Positions 21,391 through 27,824 of a stretch of DNA of 39,362 nucleotides are shown here, piece after piece (position 1 is the first letter of the stretch; every line of letters begins with the position of its first letter). This stretch comes from Actinomycetes bacterium (GTDB lineage Bacteria; Actinomycetota; Acidimicrobiia; Acidimicrobiales; JAJYXR01). The DNA lies in NCBI GenBank assembly GCA_021801525.1, contig JAJYXW010000105.1, positions 1 to 39,362 of the forward strand, given 5' to 3'. The position numbers and the translations under genes are program-made. The notes beneath the pieces were generated by a model. It was not told the DNA's origin and did not search any database. It was given only the letters and a program-made list of their open reading frames with translations.

Positions 21391-23045
21391 GCACGCTCGG
21401 CGGCGCGGTCGCGGGGATGGGGCTCCTGGCCGCGAGCGGCGCCCTGCCGGCGTGGCGGCTGGCGGGGAAGCGCCCGGTGACAGTGTTCCTGGCGCCGCTG
21501 GCCGGAGCAGTGCTTGCCGGGGTGTCCGGAGGGCTTACCGTGCTCGTTGCCGGGAGCATCCTGCGCTGGTTCGTGGCGCTGGCGGTGGCCGCCAATGCCG
21601 CGGCTCTCGCGTCGTTGCTGGCCCACCGCGAGGAGCGCAGGAGCGCTGGGTTGCAGCCGCCGGCGCCTGGCCAGGCGAGCGTTCGAGGATACGCTCGGGC
21701 GCCTAGGCCTTCGCTCGAGTTGCCCGGCGGCATGGGAAGCCTCTCCGGCATGGGGGGGCTGGCCGGCCTGCTCGCAGTCGTCGCAGCCGTCTCGTGGGGG
21801 CTGTCCGCGCTCGTGAGGCCCCGGATCGGTTTCGACGCGCGCGGCATCTGGCTGCTGCACGCGCGGTGGATGCTCGAGGGCCACGCCGTGGCTAGGGCAG
21901 CGCTCTCCAACCCCGCACTTCCTTTCGCGCACTCGAGCTATCCGCCTCTCGCCGGGGGCATGGTCGCACTCGTTTGGACCGTGACCTCCACGCATACGCT
22001 TCGTCTCGGTGAGGTGATGATCGCCCTCTGCAGCGCGTGCGCTGTGGCGGCGGCCGGATGCATGCTCGTAGAGGCGGGCACCTCAGGTGCCACCAGGCTG
22101 CGAGCCGGGGGGGCGGGCAGGCTGGCCGGGCTCCTCGTCGCAGCCGTGGGGGTGCTGGCTGGCGGCGCATGGTGCCTGGCGGCATACGGCGTCGCGGGGG
22201 CCTCGGCCACCAACGGCTACGTGGACCTACTCTGGTCTGCTGCGGCAGTTGGCGCGGCTGGCTACGGGTTGCTGCTCCCGGCGAGCAGGTCGTCGTTGTA
22301 CGTCACGGCGCTCCTCGTCGCGGTGGCGGCTCTCACGAAGAACGAGGGGATTGCCGCGTCGGCGGTGCTGGTAGTGCTCCTCTACCTTCGGTACTCGTTC
22401 TTCCGGGGGGACGGCTTCCAGGGGGACGGATCGCCCTCACAGGCATCCGGCGGAGGGCAGGTGCCGGCACAGGCATCCGGCGGAGGGCAGGTGCCCGTAG
22501 CGGAGCCAGGCGGGGGGAGGTCGCCCGACCTCCTCCGGCGCCTGGTGCCCGCGACCATTGGGCTGGCCGGGGTGGTCGCGTGGCCTGCCTTGATGCTCGC
22601 CCTCGGAGCGCTCCCCGACCCGGACCTGAACGGGAGGCCTCACGGGTCGCTCTGGACGCGCATGGACGCCACCGCTCGCGGCATGGCCGATCACCTCCAC
22701 CTTGCCGGCATCGCGCTCGCGTTGGGCATCGTCGGAGCGGCTTTGCTCGGCAGGGCCAGACGGCGGATGGGCTTCGGCGACGACCGCCTGGTCTGGGCAC
22801 TCGGCGGGGCGGAGGTTCTGGCGACGGGGATCTTCTACGTGGCCGGTACGACGCAGATCCAGTTCTGGCTGGCCACATCGGTGGACCGCACGACGATCTT
22901 CGCCAACGTGCTCGGGCTCGCCGTGGTGGGGTTCTGGGCAGTTGGTGCTGCTGGCGCGCTGGTCGCACGTTCTGACACAGCGCCCGCTGCCTCGCCGCCG
23001 CTTGCCGGCACCACCCCCGGCGTACTACACCGGCAACATGAATGA
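21387..23045 (+). CDS. Polytopic membrane protein, probable GT-C-type glycosyltransferase
   Basis: About 552 residues from GTG 21387, with ten or more hydrophobic helices. After the second or third helix comes RPRIGFDARGIWLLHARWML, whose acidic residue sits in the first outer loop as in GT-C enzymes. HSSYPPLAGGMVALVW and LTKNEGIAAS are further motifs seen in PMT/DUF2029-like mannosyltransferases. The donor would be a polyprenyl-phosphate sugar. Residues ~350-370 hold a 10-residue repeat (QASGGGQVPA twice) encoded by a 30-bp DNA repeat. The start overlaps the upstream stop, and the stop overlaps the maoC start by 8 bp. Confidence 0.7.
   Translation: MSTLGGAVAGMGLLAASGALPAWRLAGKRPVTVFLAPLAGAVLAGVSGGLTVLVAGSILRWFVALAVAANAAALASLLAHREERRSAGLQPPAPGQASVRGYARAPRPSLELPGGMGSLSGMGGLAGLLAVVAAVSWGLSALVRPRIGFDARGIWLLHARWMLEGHAVARAALSNPALPFAHSSYPPLAGGMVALVWTVTSTHTLRLGEVMIALCSACAVAAAGCMLVEAGTSGATRLRAGGAGRLAGLLVAAVGVLAGGAWCLAAYGVAGASATNGYVDLLWSAAAVGAAGYGLLLPASRSSLYVTALLVAVAALTKNEGIAASAVLVVLLYLRYSFFRGDGFQGDGSPSQASGGGQVPAQASGGGQVPVAEPGGGRSPDLLRRLVPATIGLAGVVAWPALMLALGALPDPDLNGRPHGSLWTRMDATARGMADHLHLAGIALALGIVGAALLGRARRRMGFGDDRLVWALGGAEVLATGIFYVAGTTQIQFWLATSVDRTTIFANVLGLAVVGFWAVGAAGALVARSDTAPAASPPLAGTTPGVLHRQHE
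22439..22496 (+). repeat. 30-bp tandem repeat, 2 copies, coding
   Basis: The unit (ACAGGCATCCGGCGGAGGGC + AGGTGCCGGC) encodes a Gly/Gln-rich decapeptide in a loop of the membrane glycosyltransferase-like protein. Confidence 0.8.
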
Positions 23046-23550
23046 ACACGAGCGCCCCTTCGGGCGATGCCTCGAGGACTTCGAGGTGGGTGACGTGTAC
23101 CGCCACTGGCCGGGCAAGACGATCACCGAGTACGACGACCATCTCTTCTGCATGATCACCATGAACCACCACCCGCTGCACACCAACGTGTGGTTCGCGG
23201 AGCACGAGACGGTGCACGGGCGCAATGTGGTGGTCGGCAACCTCGTCTATTCGATCGCACTGGGCATGAGCGTGCCCGACGTGAGCGGATCCGCGATCGC
23301 CAACCTCGAGGTCGAGTCCCTCGTGCATCGGCACCCGACCTTCCACGGCGACACGATCTACGCGGAGACCCAGGTGGTTGCAAAGGCCCCGTCCTCGTCC
23401 AAGCCCGACAGAGGGATCGTCACCGTGGTGACGAAGGCTTTCAACCAGAGAGGCGAGGAGGTCTGCTCGTTCAGGCGCAAGGTGATGGTGTGGACGCGCG
23501 CGGCGCTGCCGGCCAGGCAGCGCCCGTACGCGGAAGGTGTCTGGGACTGA
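23038..23550 (+). CDS. mch: MaoC family dehydratase; probable mesaconyl-CoA hydratase
   Basis: 170 residues: FGRCLEDFEVGDVYRHWPGK, TEYDDHLFCMITMNHHPLH with the hot-dog catalytic Asp/His region, VVVGNLVYSIALGMSVPDVS, ANLEVESLVHRHPTFHGDTI, and C-terminal EEVCSFRRKVMVWTR. This closely follows the MaoC protein of the actinobacterial ethylmalonyl-CoA cluster, which hydrates mesaconyl-CoA to beta-methylmalyl-CoA, the substrate of the CitE-like lyase. ATG 23038 lies in the last codons of the upstream gene. It converges on the epoxide-hydrolase-like gene. Confidence 0.85.
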   Translation: MNEHERPFGRCLEDFEVGDVYRHWPGKTITEYDDHLFCMITMNHHPLHTNVWFAEHETVHGRNVVVGNLVYSIALGMSVPDVSGSAIANLEVESLVHRHPTFHGDTIYAETQVVAKAPSSSKPDRGIVTVVTKAFNQRGEEVCSFRRKVMVWTRAALPARQRPYAEGVWD

Positions 23551-23581
23551 GCCTCTTGGTGTTGGTGCCCGAGGCGCTCAG
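23548..23581. terminator. Imperfect hairpin between convergent maoC and alpha/beta hydrolase genes
   Basis: TGAGCCTC (23548 onward) can pair with GAGGCGCTCA (to 23581) with a 2-nt bulge, and includes or abuts the two stop codons. It could serve both directions. There is no T-tract. Confidence 0.35.
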
Positions 23582-24447
23582 TTGGTGAGGAATGCCATGA
23601 TGCGCCCGTTGACCTCGTCGGGGCGCTCGAGGTGGAGGAAGTGGCCCGCGCCGGGCACGATCTCCCGCTCGGAACCCTCTGCCAGCGAGTCCAACACGTC
23701 GCCTGTCAGCTCTGCACCCATGCATCCGTCGGACGCGCCGTGCAGGTAGAGGGCGCGCTGCGGCGGGACGGCGCCGCTCGCAGCCTGGGCCTCGGCATAT
23801 GCCTGGTCGTGGAGTGACACGTCGAACATGGCGCGGTAGTAGCCGATCGCCGCGCTGATGCGCGCCGAGCTGCCGATGGACTCCTTCACGTGGGCCAAGT
23901 CCTCGCTCGCGTCGTACCCGGGAGACCAGTCGGCCCACAGGCGGTCGAGGAAGCCGTAGCTGTCGAGGGAGACCGCAGTCTCCGCAAGGGGCGACTGGAA
24001 GAGGAATATGTAGAAGCTTCGCTTGAGTTGCTCGTAGGAGAAGAACGAGCTGAGCAGCGCGGACGGGGGTGGGACCGCGAGAGCCACTACCCGCCGCCAC
24101 CGGCTCGGCTCGTAGGAAGCGGCTCCGTAGGCGGCGAGAGCGCCCCAGTCATGGCCTATGACGACAGCATCAGAGTCGCCGCCGAGCGCTTCGTGCAGGG
24201 CGCACGCGTCGGAGGCAAGCGCCCCGGTCTCGTAGGCGCCGTCGGGGGGGAGGCCGCTTGGTGCGTACCCTCGCATCCACGGCGCTACCGCCCTGTACCC
24301 GGCTCCGGCGAGTGCCGGCAGGAGGTGGCGCCAGGTGTGCGCGGTATCCGGGAAACCGTGCATGCAGAGGACAAGCTTGCCGTCCGGAGGCCCCTCTTCG
24401 AGGTAGGCGAGCTCGACCCCGTTCACGACCACGCTCTTTCGGGGCAT
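23578..24447 (-). CDS. Alpha/beta hydrolase, epoxide-hydrolase-like
   Basis: 289 residues with HGFPDTAHTWRHLLPAL (oxyanion region) and VIGHDWGALAAYGAA, where Asp is the nucleophile as in epoxide hydrolases and haloalkane dehalogenases, not Ser. A cap region (SFFSYEQLKRSFYIFLFQ) follows, then the general-base His in GAGHFLHLERPDEVN. The likely reaction is hydrolysis of an epoxide or related substrate through an alkyl-enzyme ester. Cytosolic. ATG 24447 lies 6 nt after a minus-strand TATCGT box; the frame extends upstream into the divergent gene and is ignored. Confidence 0.85.
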   Translation of the reverse strand: MPRKSVVVNGVELAYLEEGPPDGKLVLCMHGFPDTAHTWRHLLPALAGAGYRAVAPWMRGYAPSGLPPDGAYETGALASDACALHEALGGDSDAVVIGHDWGALAAYGAASYEPSRWRRVVALAVPPPSALLSSFFSYEQLKRSFYIFLFQSPLAETAVSLDSYGFLDRLWADWSPGYDASEDLAHVKESIGSSARISAAIGYYRAMFDVSLHDQAYAEAQAASGAVPPQRALYLHGASDGCMGAELTGDVLDSLAEGSEREIVPGAGHFLHLERPDEVNGRIMAFLTN

Positions 24448-24453
24448 GTGCTC

Positions 24454-24459
24454 ACGATA
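24454..24459 (-). promoter_or_regulatory. -10 box (TATCGT) of the alpha/beta hydrolase gene, leaderless
   Basis: The minus-strand TATCGT lies 6 nt before ATG 24447. Confidence 0.55.
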
Positions 24460-24498
24460 GCCTCGCGGCATGCTCGGCGACGGTCCTCGCTCCGGCGG

Positions 24499-24504
24499 TA
24501 TCCT
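24499..24504 (+). promoter_or_regulatory. -10 box (TATCCT) upstream of the MBL-fold gene
   Basis: TATCCT predicts a transcript start near 24512 and a leader of about 29 nt holding the ribosome site AGGAGGGGGAG (24526-24536). This excludes the in-frame GTG at 24448, which lies upstream of the promoter. Confidence 0.5.
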
Positions 24505-24540
24505 CGCCACGGTCGGCCGCGTGCCAGGAGGGGGAGTTCG

Positions 24541-25419
24541 CTGAAAGTCAGGTTCTTCGGGGTCAGGGGCTCGTGCCCGTGCTCGAGCGACGCACAGCGG
24601 CGCTACGGCGGCAACACGTCGTGCGTCGTGCTCGACGTGCCAGGCGAACCGCCGTTGGTGTTCGACCTCGGGACGGGCCTTCGGGCCTTCGGAGAGGAGC
24701 TGGCCGGCACGGCGTCCAATCGGCCCGATGTGCCCGGCGGGGCGCCCGCCCACGGTTCCGAGATCGCTGCACTCCTCACGCACCTGCACTGGGACCACCT
24801 GATCGGCCTGCCGTTCTTCGCGCCGCTCAGGCACCCAGGAACCCGAGTGGAGGTTTTCGGCCCGGCCCAGGCGGGGGGACTTGGCTGTGTGCTGGAGGAG
24901 ATGCTGAAGCCCCCGTTCTTCCCCGTGGAGGTGGCGGGCTTCGAAGGTGAGGTCGTGCTGAGCGAGGTCGTAGGCGGCGACGACTTCGCGATCGGGCAGG
25001 CGAAGGTCCGTGCCAGGTGGGTTCCCCACGTTGGGCGGACGCTCGGATATCGGGTCGAGCAGATGGGCTGCTCCGTCGCCTTCGTGAGCGACCACCAGCG
25101 CCCCGAAGGCGGCGTCGAGGTGGACGCCGGCGTGCTCGAGCTCTGTGAAGGCGCTGACCTAGTCGTCCACGACGCGCAGTACTCAGCAGAAGAGTTCGAC
25201 TCCAAGGCCGCCTGGGGGCACTCCACTGTCGAGTACGCGGTCCACGTCGCGAGCGAAGCCGGCGCCAAGCGCCTGGCGCTGTTCCATCACGACCCGGGCC
25301 ACAGCGACGACGATGTCGATCGACTGCTCGAGCAAGCGAGCCGCCTGCCCGAGGCGGCTTCGCTCGCGGGCATCTTCGCAGCCTACGAGGGTCTCGCCGT
25401 GGACCTGGGCTCACCATGA
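24541..25419 (+). CDS. MBL-fold metallo-hydrolase, probable CTG start
   Basis: 292 residues beginning at CTG 24541: (L)KVRFFGVRGSCPCSSDAQRRY, the usual opening of this COG1235-like MBL family. Metal ligands are visible in THLHWDH (HxHxDH), the Asp in VVHDAQYS and late His residues in LALFHHDPGHSDDD. These enzymes are phosphodiesterase-like or general hydrolases; the substrate is unknown. No ATG, GTG or TTG lies in frame between the -10 box at 24499 and residue 1, while an AGGAGGGGG ribosome site sits 5-9 nt before the CTG. Its stop overlaps the flavin reductase ATG (ATGA, 25416-25419). Confidence 0.8.
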   Translation: MKVRFFGVRGSCPCSSDAQRRYGGNTSCVVLDVPGEPPLVFDLGTGLRAFGEELAGTASNRPDVPGGAPAHGSEIAALLTHLHWDHLIGLPFFAPLRHPGTRVEVFGPAQAGGLGCVLEEMLKPPFFPVEVAGFEGEVVLSEVVGGDDFAIGQAKVRARWVPHVGRTLGYRVEQMGCSVAFVSDHQRPEGGVEVDAGVLELCEGADLVVHDAQYSAEEFDSKAAWGHSTVEYAVHVASEAGAKRLALFHHDPGHSDDDVDRLLEQASRLPEAASLAGIFAAYEGLAVDLGSP

Positions 25420-25916
25420 AGGCCGGGGCCAAGCCACCAGCGCACGATATCGACCAGGCGCGCTTCAGGGAGGTCCTAGGTAACTTCGCGACTGGGGTGA
25501 CGGTCGTCACGGCGCTGGAGCCCGACGGCCCGGTGGGTTTCACCTGCCAGGCTTTCACCTCGTTGTCGCTCGATCCGCCGATGGTCGCCCTTGCGCCGGC
25601 GAAGACCTCCACGAGCTGGCCTCGCATCGCTGCCGCCGGCTACTTCTGCGTGAACATCCTGGGGGAGCATCAAGAGGCTCTGTCGCGCGCCTTTGCAGTG
25701 TCCGGCGGCGACAAGTTCTCCGGTGTCGGCTGGCACGAGGGGGCCAGTGGCGCGCCGGTCCTCGACGGATCCATAGCCTGGGTCGAGTGCACCTTCGTCA
25801 TGTCCCACGACGCGGGGGACCACGAGCTCGTGATTGGCAGGGTGCTGGACCTCGGCGTGAGCGGCGGAGCGCCCCTGCTGTTCTTCAGGGGCGGCTTCGC
25901 CAGTCTGGCGCCCTGA
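25416..25916 (+). CDS. Flavin reductase family (split-barrel FMN) protein
   Basis: 166 residues: FREVLGNFATGVTVVTALEPDGP, GFTCQAFTSLSLDPPMVALAP, FCVNILGEHQEALSRAFA, and a C-terminal HELVIGRVLDLGV. This is the HpaC/NtaB-like NAD(P)H:flavin oxidoreductase layout, whose members supply reduced flavin to a monooxygenase. No monooxygenase partner lies in the window. ATG 25416 overlaps the MBL stop codon, indicating translational coupling. Confidence 0.88.
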   Translation: MKAGAKPPAHDIDQARFREVLGNFATGVTVVTALEPDGPVGFTCQAFTSLSLDPPMVALAPAKTSTSWPRIAAAGYFCVNILGEHQEALSRAFAVSGGDKFSGVGWHEGASGAPVLDGSIAWVECTFVMSHDAGDHELVIGRVLDLGVSGGAPLLFFRGGFASLAP

Positions 25917-25938
25917 GCGGAAACCTGCTGCAAGCTTG

Positions 25939-25944
25939 TATCGT
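25939..25944 (+). promoter_or_regulatory. -10 box (TATCGT) of the RmlC-like gene, leaderless
   Basis: TATCGT is followed by 8 nt and then ATG 25953. Confidence 0.55.
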
Positions 25945-25952
25945 TGCGGCCC

Positions 25953-26504
25953 ATGCCGCGTCTATCGGAGTCCGATCTCATCAGGGGGGTCATCGTGGTG
26001 GAGCCGGAGGCGCACGGGGACGAGCGGGGCCGGTTCGTGGAGACCTACAGGCGGTCGTGGTTCCCGCTCGGTCGTGAGATGACGCAGGCGAACCGCTCGG
26101 AGAAGCAGGCCGGAGCGGTGGTGGGCCTCCACTACCACCTCCACCAGGCGGACTACTGGTACCTGCTGAGGGGCCGGGCACGCGTCGTGCTCCATGACTT
26201 GCGCGAAGGATCGCCGACCGACGGCGCGACCTTGACCATCGAGCTCGACGGGAGCGTGGACCGGGGGGTGTTCATCCCGCCGGGCGTCGCCCACGGTTTC
26301 GCGTCGCACACGGACATTCTCCTGTGGTACCTGGTAGACGGGTACTACAACCCTGCTGACGAGCTCGGTCTTGCCTGGGACGACCCCGAAGTGGGGGCCG
26401 ACTGGGGAGTCGCGGACCCTATCCTTTCTGCGCGCGACCGCTCCAACCCGCGACGCGGTGCTATCCCCCCTGCCCTCCGGCCGCACTCTTCGTTGAGGAC
26501 CTGA
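25953..26504 (+). CDS. dTDP-4-dehydrorhamnose 3,5-epimerase (RmlC)-like protein
   Basis: 183 residues of RmlC cupin: GVIVVEPEAHGDERGRFVET, VVGLHYHLHQADYWYLLRG, FIPPGVAHGF and ELGLAWDDPEVGADWGV with the closing 'DPILSARD'. RmlC epimerises dTDP-4-keto-6-deoxyglucose at C3 and C5. The catalytic His (GLHYH) is present, but the usual 'QaKLv' Lys position reads QADYW, so the reaction may differ. No rmlA, rmlB or rmlD lies in the window. The start is fixed by the leaderless box. A 23-bp tandem repeat and a small hairpin follow the gene. Confidence 0.78.
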   Translation: MPRLSESDLIRGVIVVEPEAHGDERGRFVETYRRSWFPLGREMTQANRSEKQAGAVVGLHYHLHQADYWYLLRGRARVVLHDLREGSPTDGATLTIELDGSVDRGVFIPPGVAHGFASHTDILLWYLVDGYYNPADELGLAWDDPEVGADWGVADPILSARDRSNPRRGAIPPALRPHSSLRT

Positions 26505-26538
26505 CGGGCCTGCGCGGCTGTTTCCTGGGCCTGCCGGC

Positions 26539-26584
26539 TGGCGCGACTTCACCCTCTCGGTTGGCGCGACTTCACCCTCTCGGT
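26539..26584 (+). repeat. 23-bp tandem repeat, 2 copies, downstream of the RmlC-like gene
   Basis: Two perfect units (TGGCGCGACTTCACCCTCTC + GGT) lie 34 bp past the RmlC-like stop, between that gene and the leader ORF. Confidence 0.8.
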
Positions 26585-26600
26585 GGGTGCTGCTGCACCC
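26585..26600 (+). terminator. Small hairpin GGGTGC-TGCT-GCACCC
   Basis: A perfect 6-bp stem with a 4-nt loop directly abuts the 23-bp repeats, about 80 nt after the RmlC-like stop. There is no T-tract. It could be a weak terminator. Confidence 0.35.
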
Positions 26601-26659
26601 TGGGCGAACCTTTCCGCCCGCGCTGCAAATAGGCGCGAGACTCGGGTTGAATGGTTGCG

Positions 26660-26707
26660 GTGACTTCTCTGACGGCTGGAGCCCCCAATCTACCCGGGGC
26701 GATCTGA
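26660..26707 (+). CDS. 15-residue leader ORF upstream of the RodZ-C-like gene
   Basis: GTG 26660 opens a 15-codon frame, MTSLTAGAPNLPGAI, ending in TGA 26705-26707, whose last base is the first base of the next ATG (TGATG). It shares length, junction and 9 of 15 residues with the leader ORF at 9613-9660 (36 of 48 bases identical). A TTGAAT hexamer lies 7 nt before the GTG in the leaderless -10 position, a weaker match than TANNNT. The downstream genes of the two leaders are unrelated. Function unknown. Confidence 0.55.
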   Translation: MTSLTAGAPNLPGAI

Positions 26708-27786
26708 TGGCAGTGGTGGTGGTTCTTCTGGCTCTAGTGGCGGTCGGCGCCACGGTCGCGTGGGCCGCCCGCAGGCAGTACGCCGACGAACGCCAGTCGG
26801 TGGTGCACTACCAGCATGCGCTCGACACGCTTCGCCAGGTGTCCGACCGGACAGGTCGCAACTCGAGCGTGCGGTTGAAGAGTCCCGACGAATCGAGCGC
26901 CTCTCCAGCCGAGCCTCCGGGCAAACTGCCCACCGAGGCTCCGACTCCTTCTGCATCGCCCAGCGTTCCGGCATCGCCCAGCGTTCCGGCATCGCCCAGC
27001 GTTCCGGCATCGCCCAGCGTTCCGGCATCGCCCAGCGTTCCGGCAACCGATCCTCGGCCTAGTGCGCATGGGAGTGAGCAGCACCGATCTCCCTTGGTAT
27101 TCGATGACGTCGGTGCCGGTCTGGTGGCCGGCGCTGCTGGTGAACAAGGATCGCGGACAGGAGTTGTTGGCAGGAGGGCTCCCTCGGCCGGCAGGGGGAT
27201 CCAAGGAGGGGGCTCGCTTGGCCGCCGCCGTGCTGCCATTGCCGGCGGCGCTGTGCTGGTCGTGGTCCTGGCCGTGGTGCTCGTAGCGACTTCGGGCGGC
27301 GGCCACAATGGCGGCACCCCGGCTGCCCTGCGCACGGGCGGCTCCGCCACGGCTGCGAAGCCGGGCAAGGCTGGTGCCGGATCCGCTACAGGTGGAAGAA
27401 GGGCCGGAACGAACCGCAGAACTTCGGGATCCACGACGCAGCGATCCGGTGGCTCCAGCAGCGGCTCCTCCGTCGTCCCGGTCAGCTATACCTCCTCGAG
27501 CGCGACCTATAGCGCGCCGTCGGGCTCGTACACGGTGGTGATAGGCGCGACAACCGGGCGATGCTGGATCCTCGCACGTGAGGTGGCGAATGGCCACGTC
27601 CTCTGGACAGGAACCCTCCTTCCCGGGCAGAGCCAGCAGGTCAGCGCGACGGGAGAGCTCCAGATCGATGTGGGGGCCGCGACAGTGGCGAGCCTCGAAC
27701 TAGACGGCACTCCAGTTACATTGCCTTCCGGATACCAGTCGCCTTTCTGGGCGACTTTCCAGCCAACAGGCCAGGCAGCCGGCTAA
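26707..27786 (+). CDS. Membrane protein with a RodZ C-terminal-like (DUF4115) domain
   Basis: 359 residues. A hydrophobic segment occupies residues 2-20 (AVVVVLLALVAVGATVAWAA). A low-complexity region follows with five PSVPAS-type repeats (residues ~83-112), then a second membrane helix (AAIAGGAVLVVVLAVVLVAT, residue ~180). A Gly/Ser/Arg-rich linker leads to a C-terminal beta domain: YTVVIGATTGRCWILAREVANG, GTLLPGQSQQVSATGELQIDVG, LELDGTPVTLPSG. That last domain resembles the extracytoplasmic DUF4115 domain of RodZ, but the HTH of RodZ is absent. It may be an envelope or cell-shape factor. ATG 26707 overlaps the leader ORF stop. Confidence 0.7.
   Translation: MAVVVVLLALVAVGATVAWAARRQYADERQSVVHYQHALDTLRQVSDRTGRNSSVRLKSPDESSASPAEPPGKLPTEAPTPSASPSVPASPSVPASPSVPASPSVPASPSVPATDPRPSAHGSEQHRSPLVFDDVGAGLVAGAAGEQGSRTGVVGRRAPSAGRGIQGGGSLGRRRAAIAGGAVLVVVLAVVLVATSGGGHNGGTPAALRTGGSATAAKPGKAGAGSATGGRRAGTNRRTSGSTTQRSGGSSSGSSVVPVSYTSSSATYSAPSGSYTVVIGATTGRCWILAREVANGHVLWTGTLLPGQSQQVSATGELQIDVGAATVASLELDGTPVTLPSGYQSPFWATFQPTGQAAG
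26953..27042 (+). repeat. 18-bp tandem repeat, 5 copies, coding
   Basis: Five units of GCATCGCCCAGCGTTCCG encode the ASPSVP repeat in the linker of the RodZ-C-like protein. They are in frame and perfect at the DNA level, so the expansion is recent. Confidence 0.9.
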
Positions 27787-27794
27787 CCAACGGG

Positions 27795-27824
27795 CCCGGC
27801 ATCCCTATGCGCTGAGCCTCTTAG
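27795..27824 (-). repeat. Solo copy 3 of the dispersed 30-bp repeat
   Basis: The minus strand reads CTAAGAGGCTCAGCGCATAG and on to CCGGG, 28 of 30 identical to 1407-1436. It fills nearly the whole 34-bp gap between two convergent genes and contains the oligopeptidase B stop TAA. It may act as a bidirectional terminator or be a REP-like unit. Confidence 0.75.

Noticed and set aside
26953..27042. Regular 18-bp repeats resembling a CRISPR or direct-repeat array
   Set aside because: The units abut without spacers and stay in frame as an ASPSVP linker inside a membrane protein.
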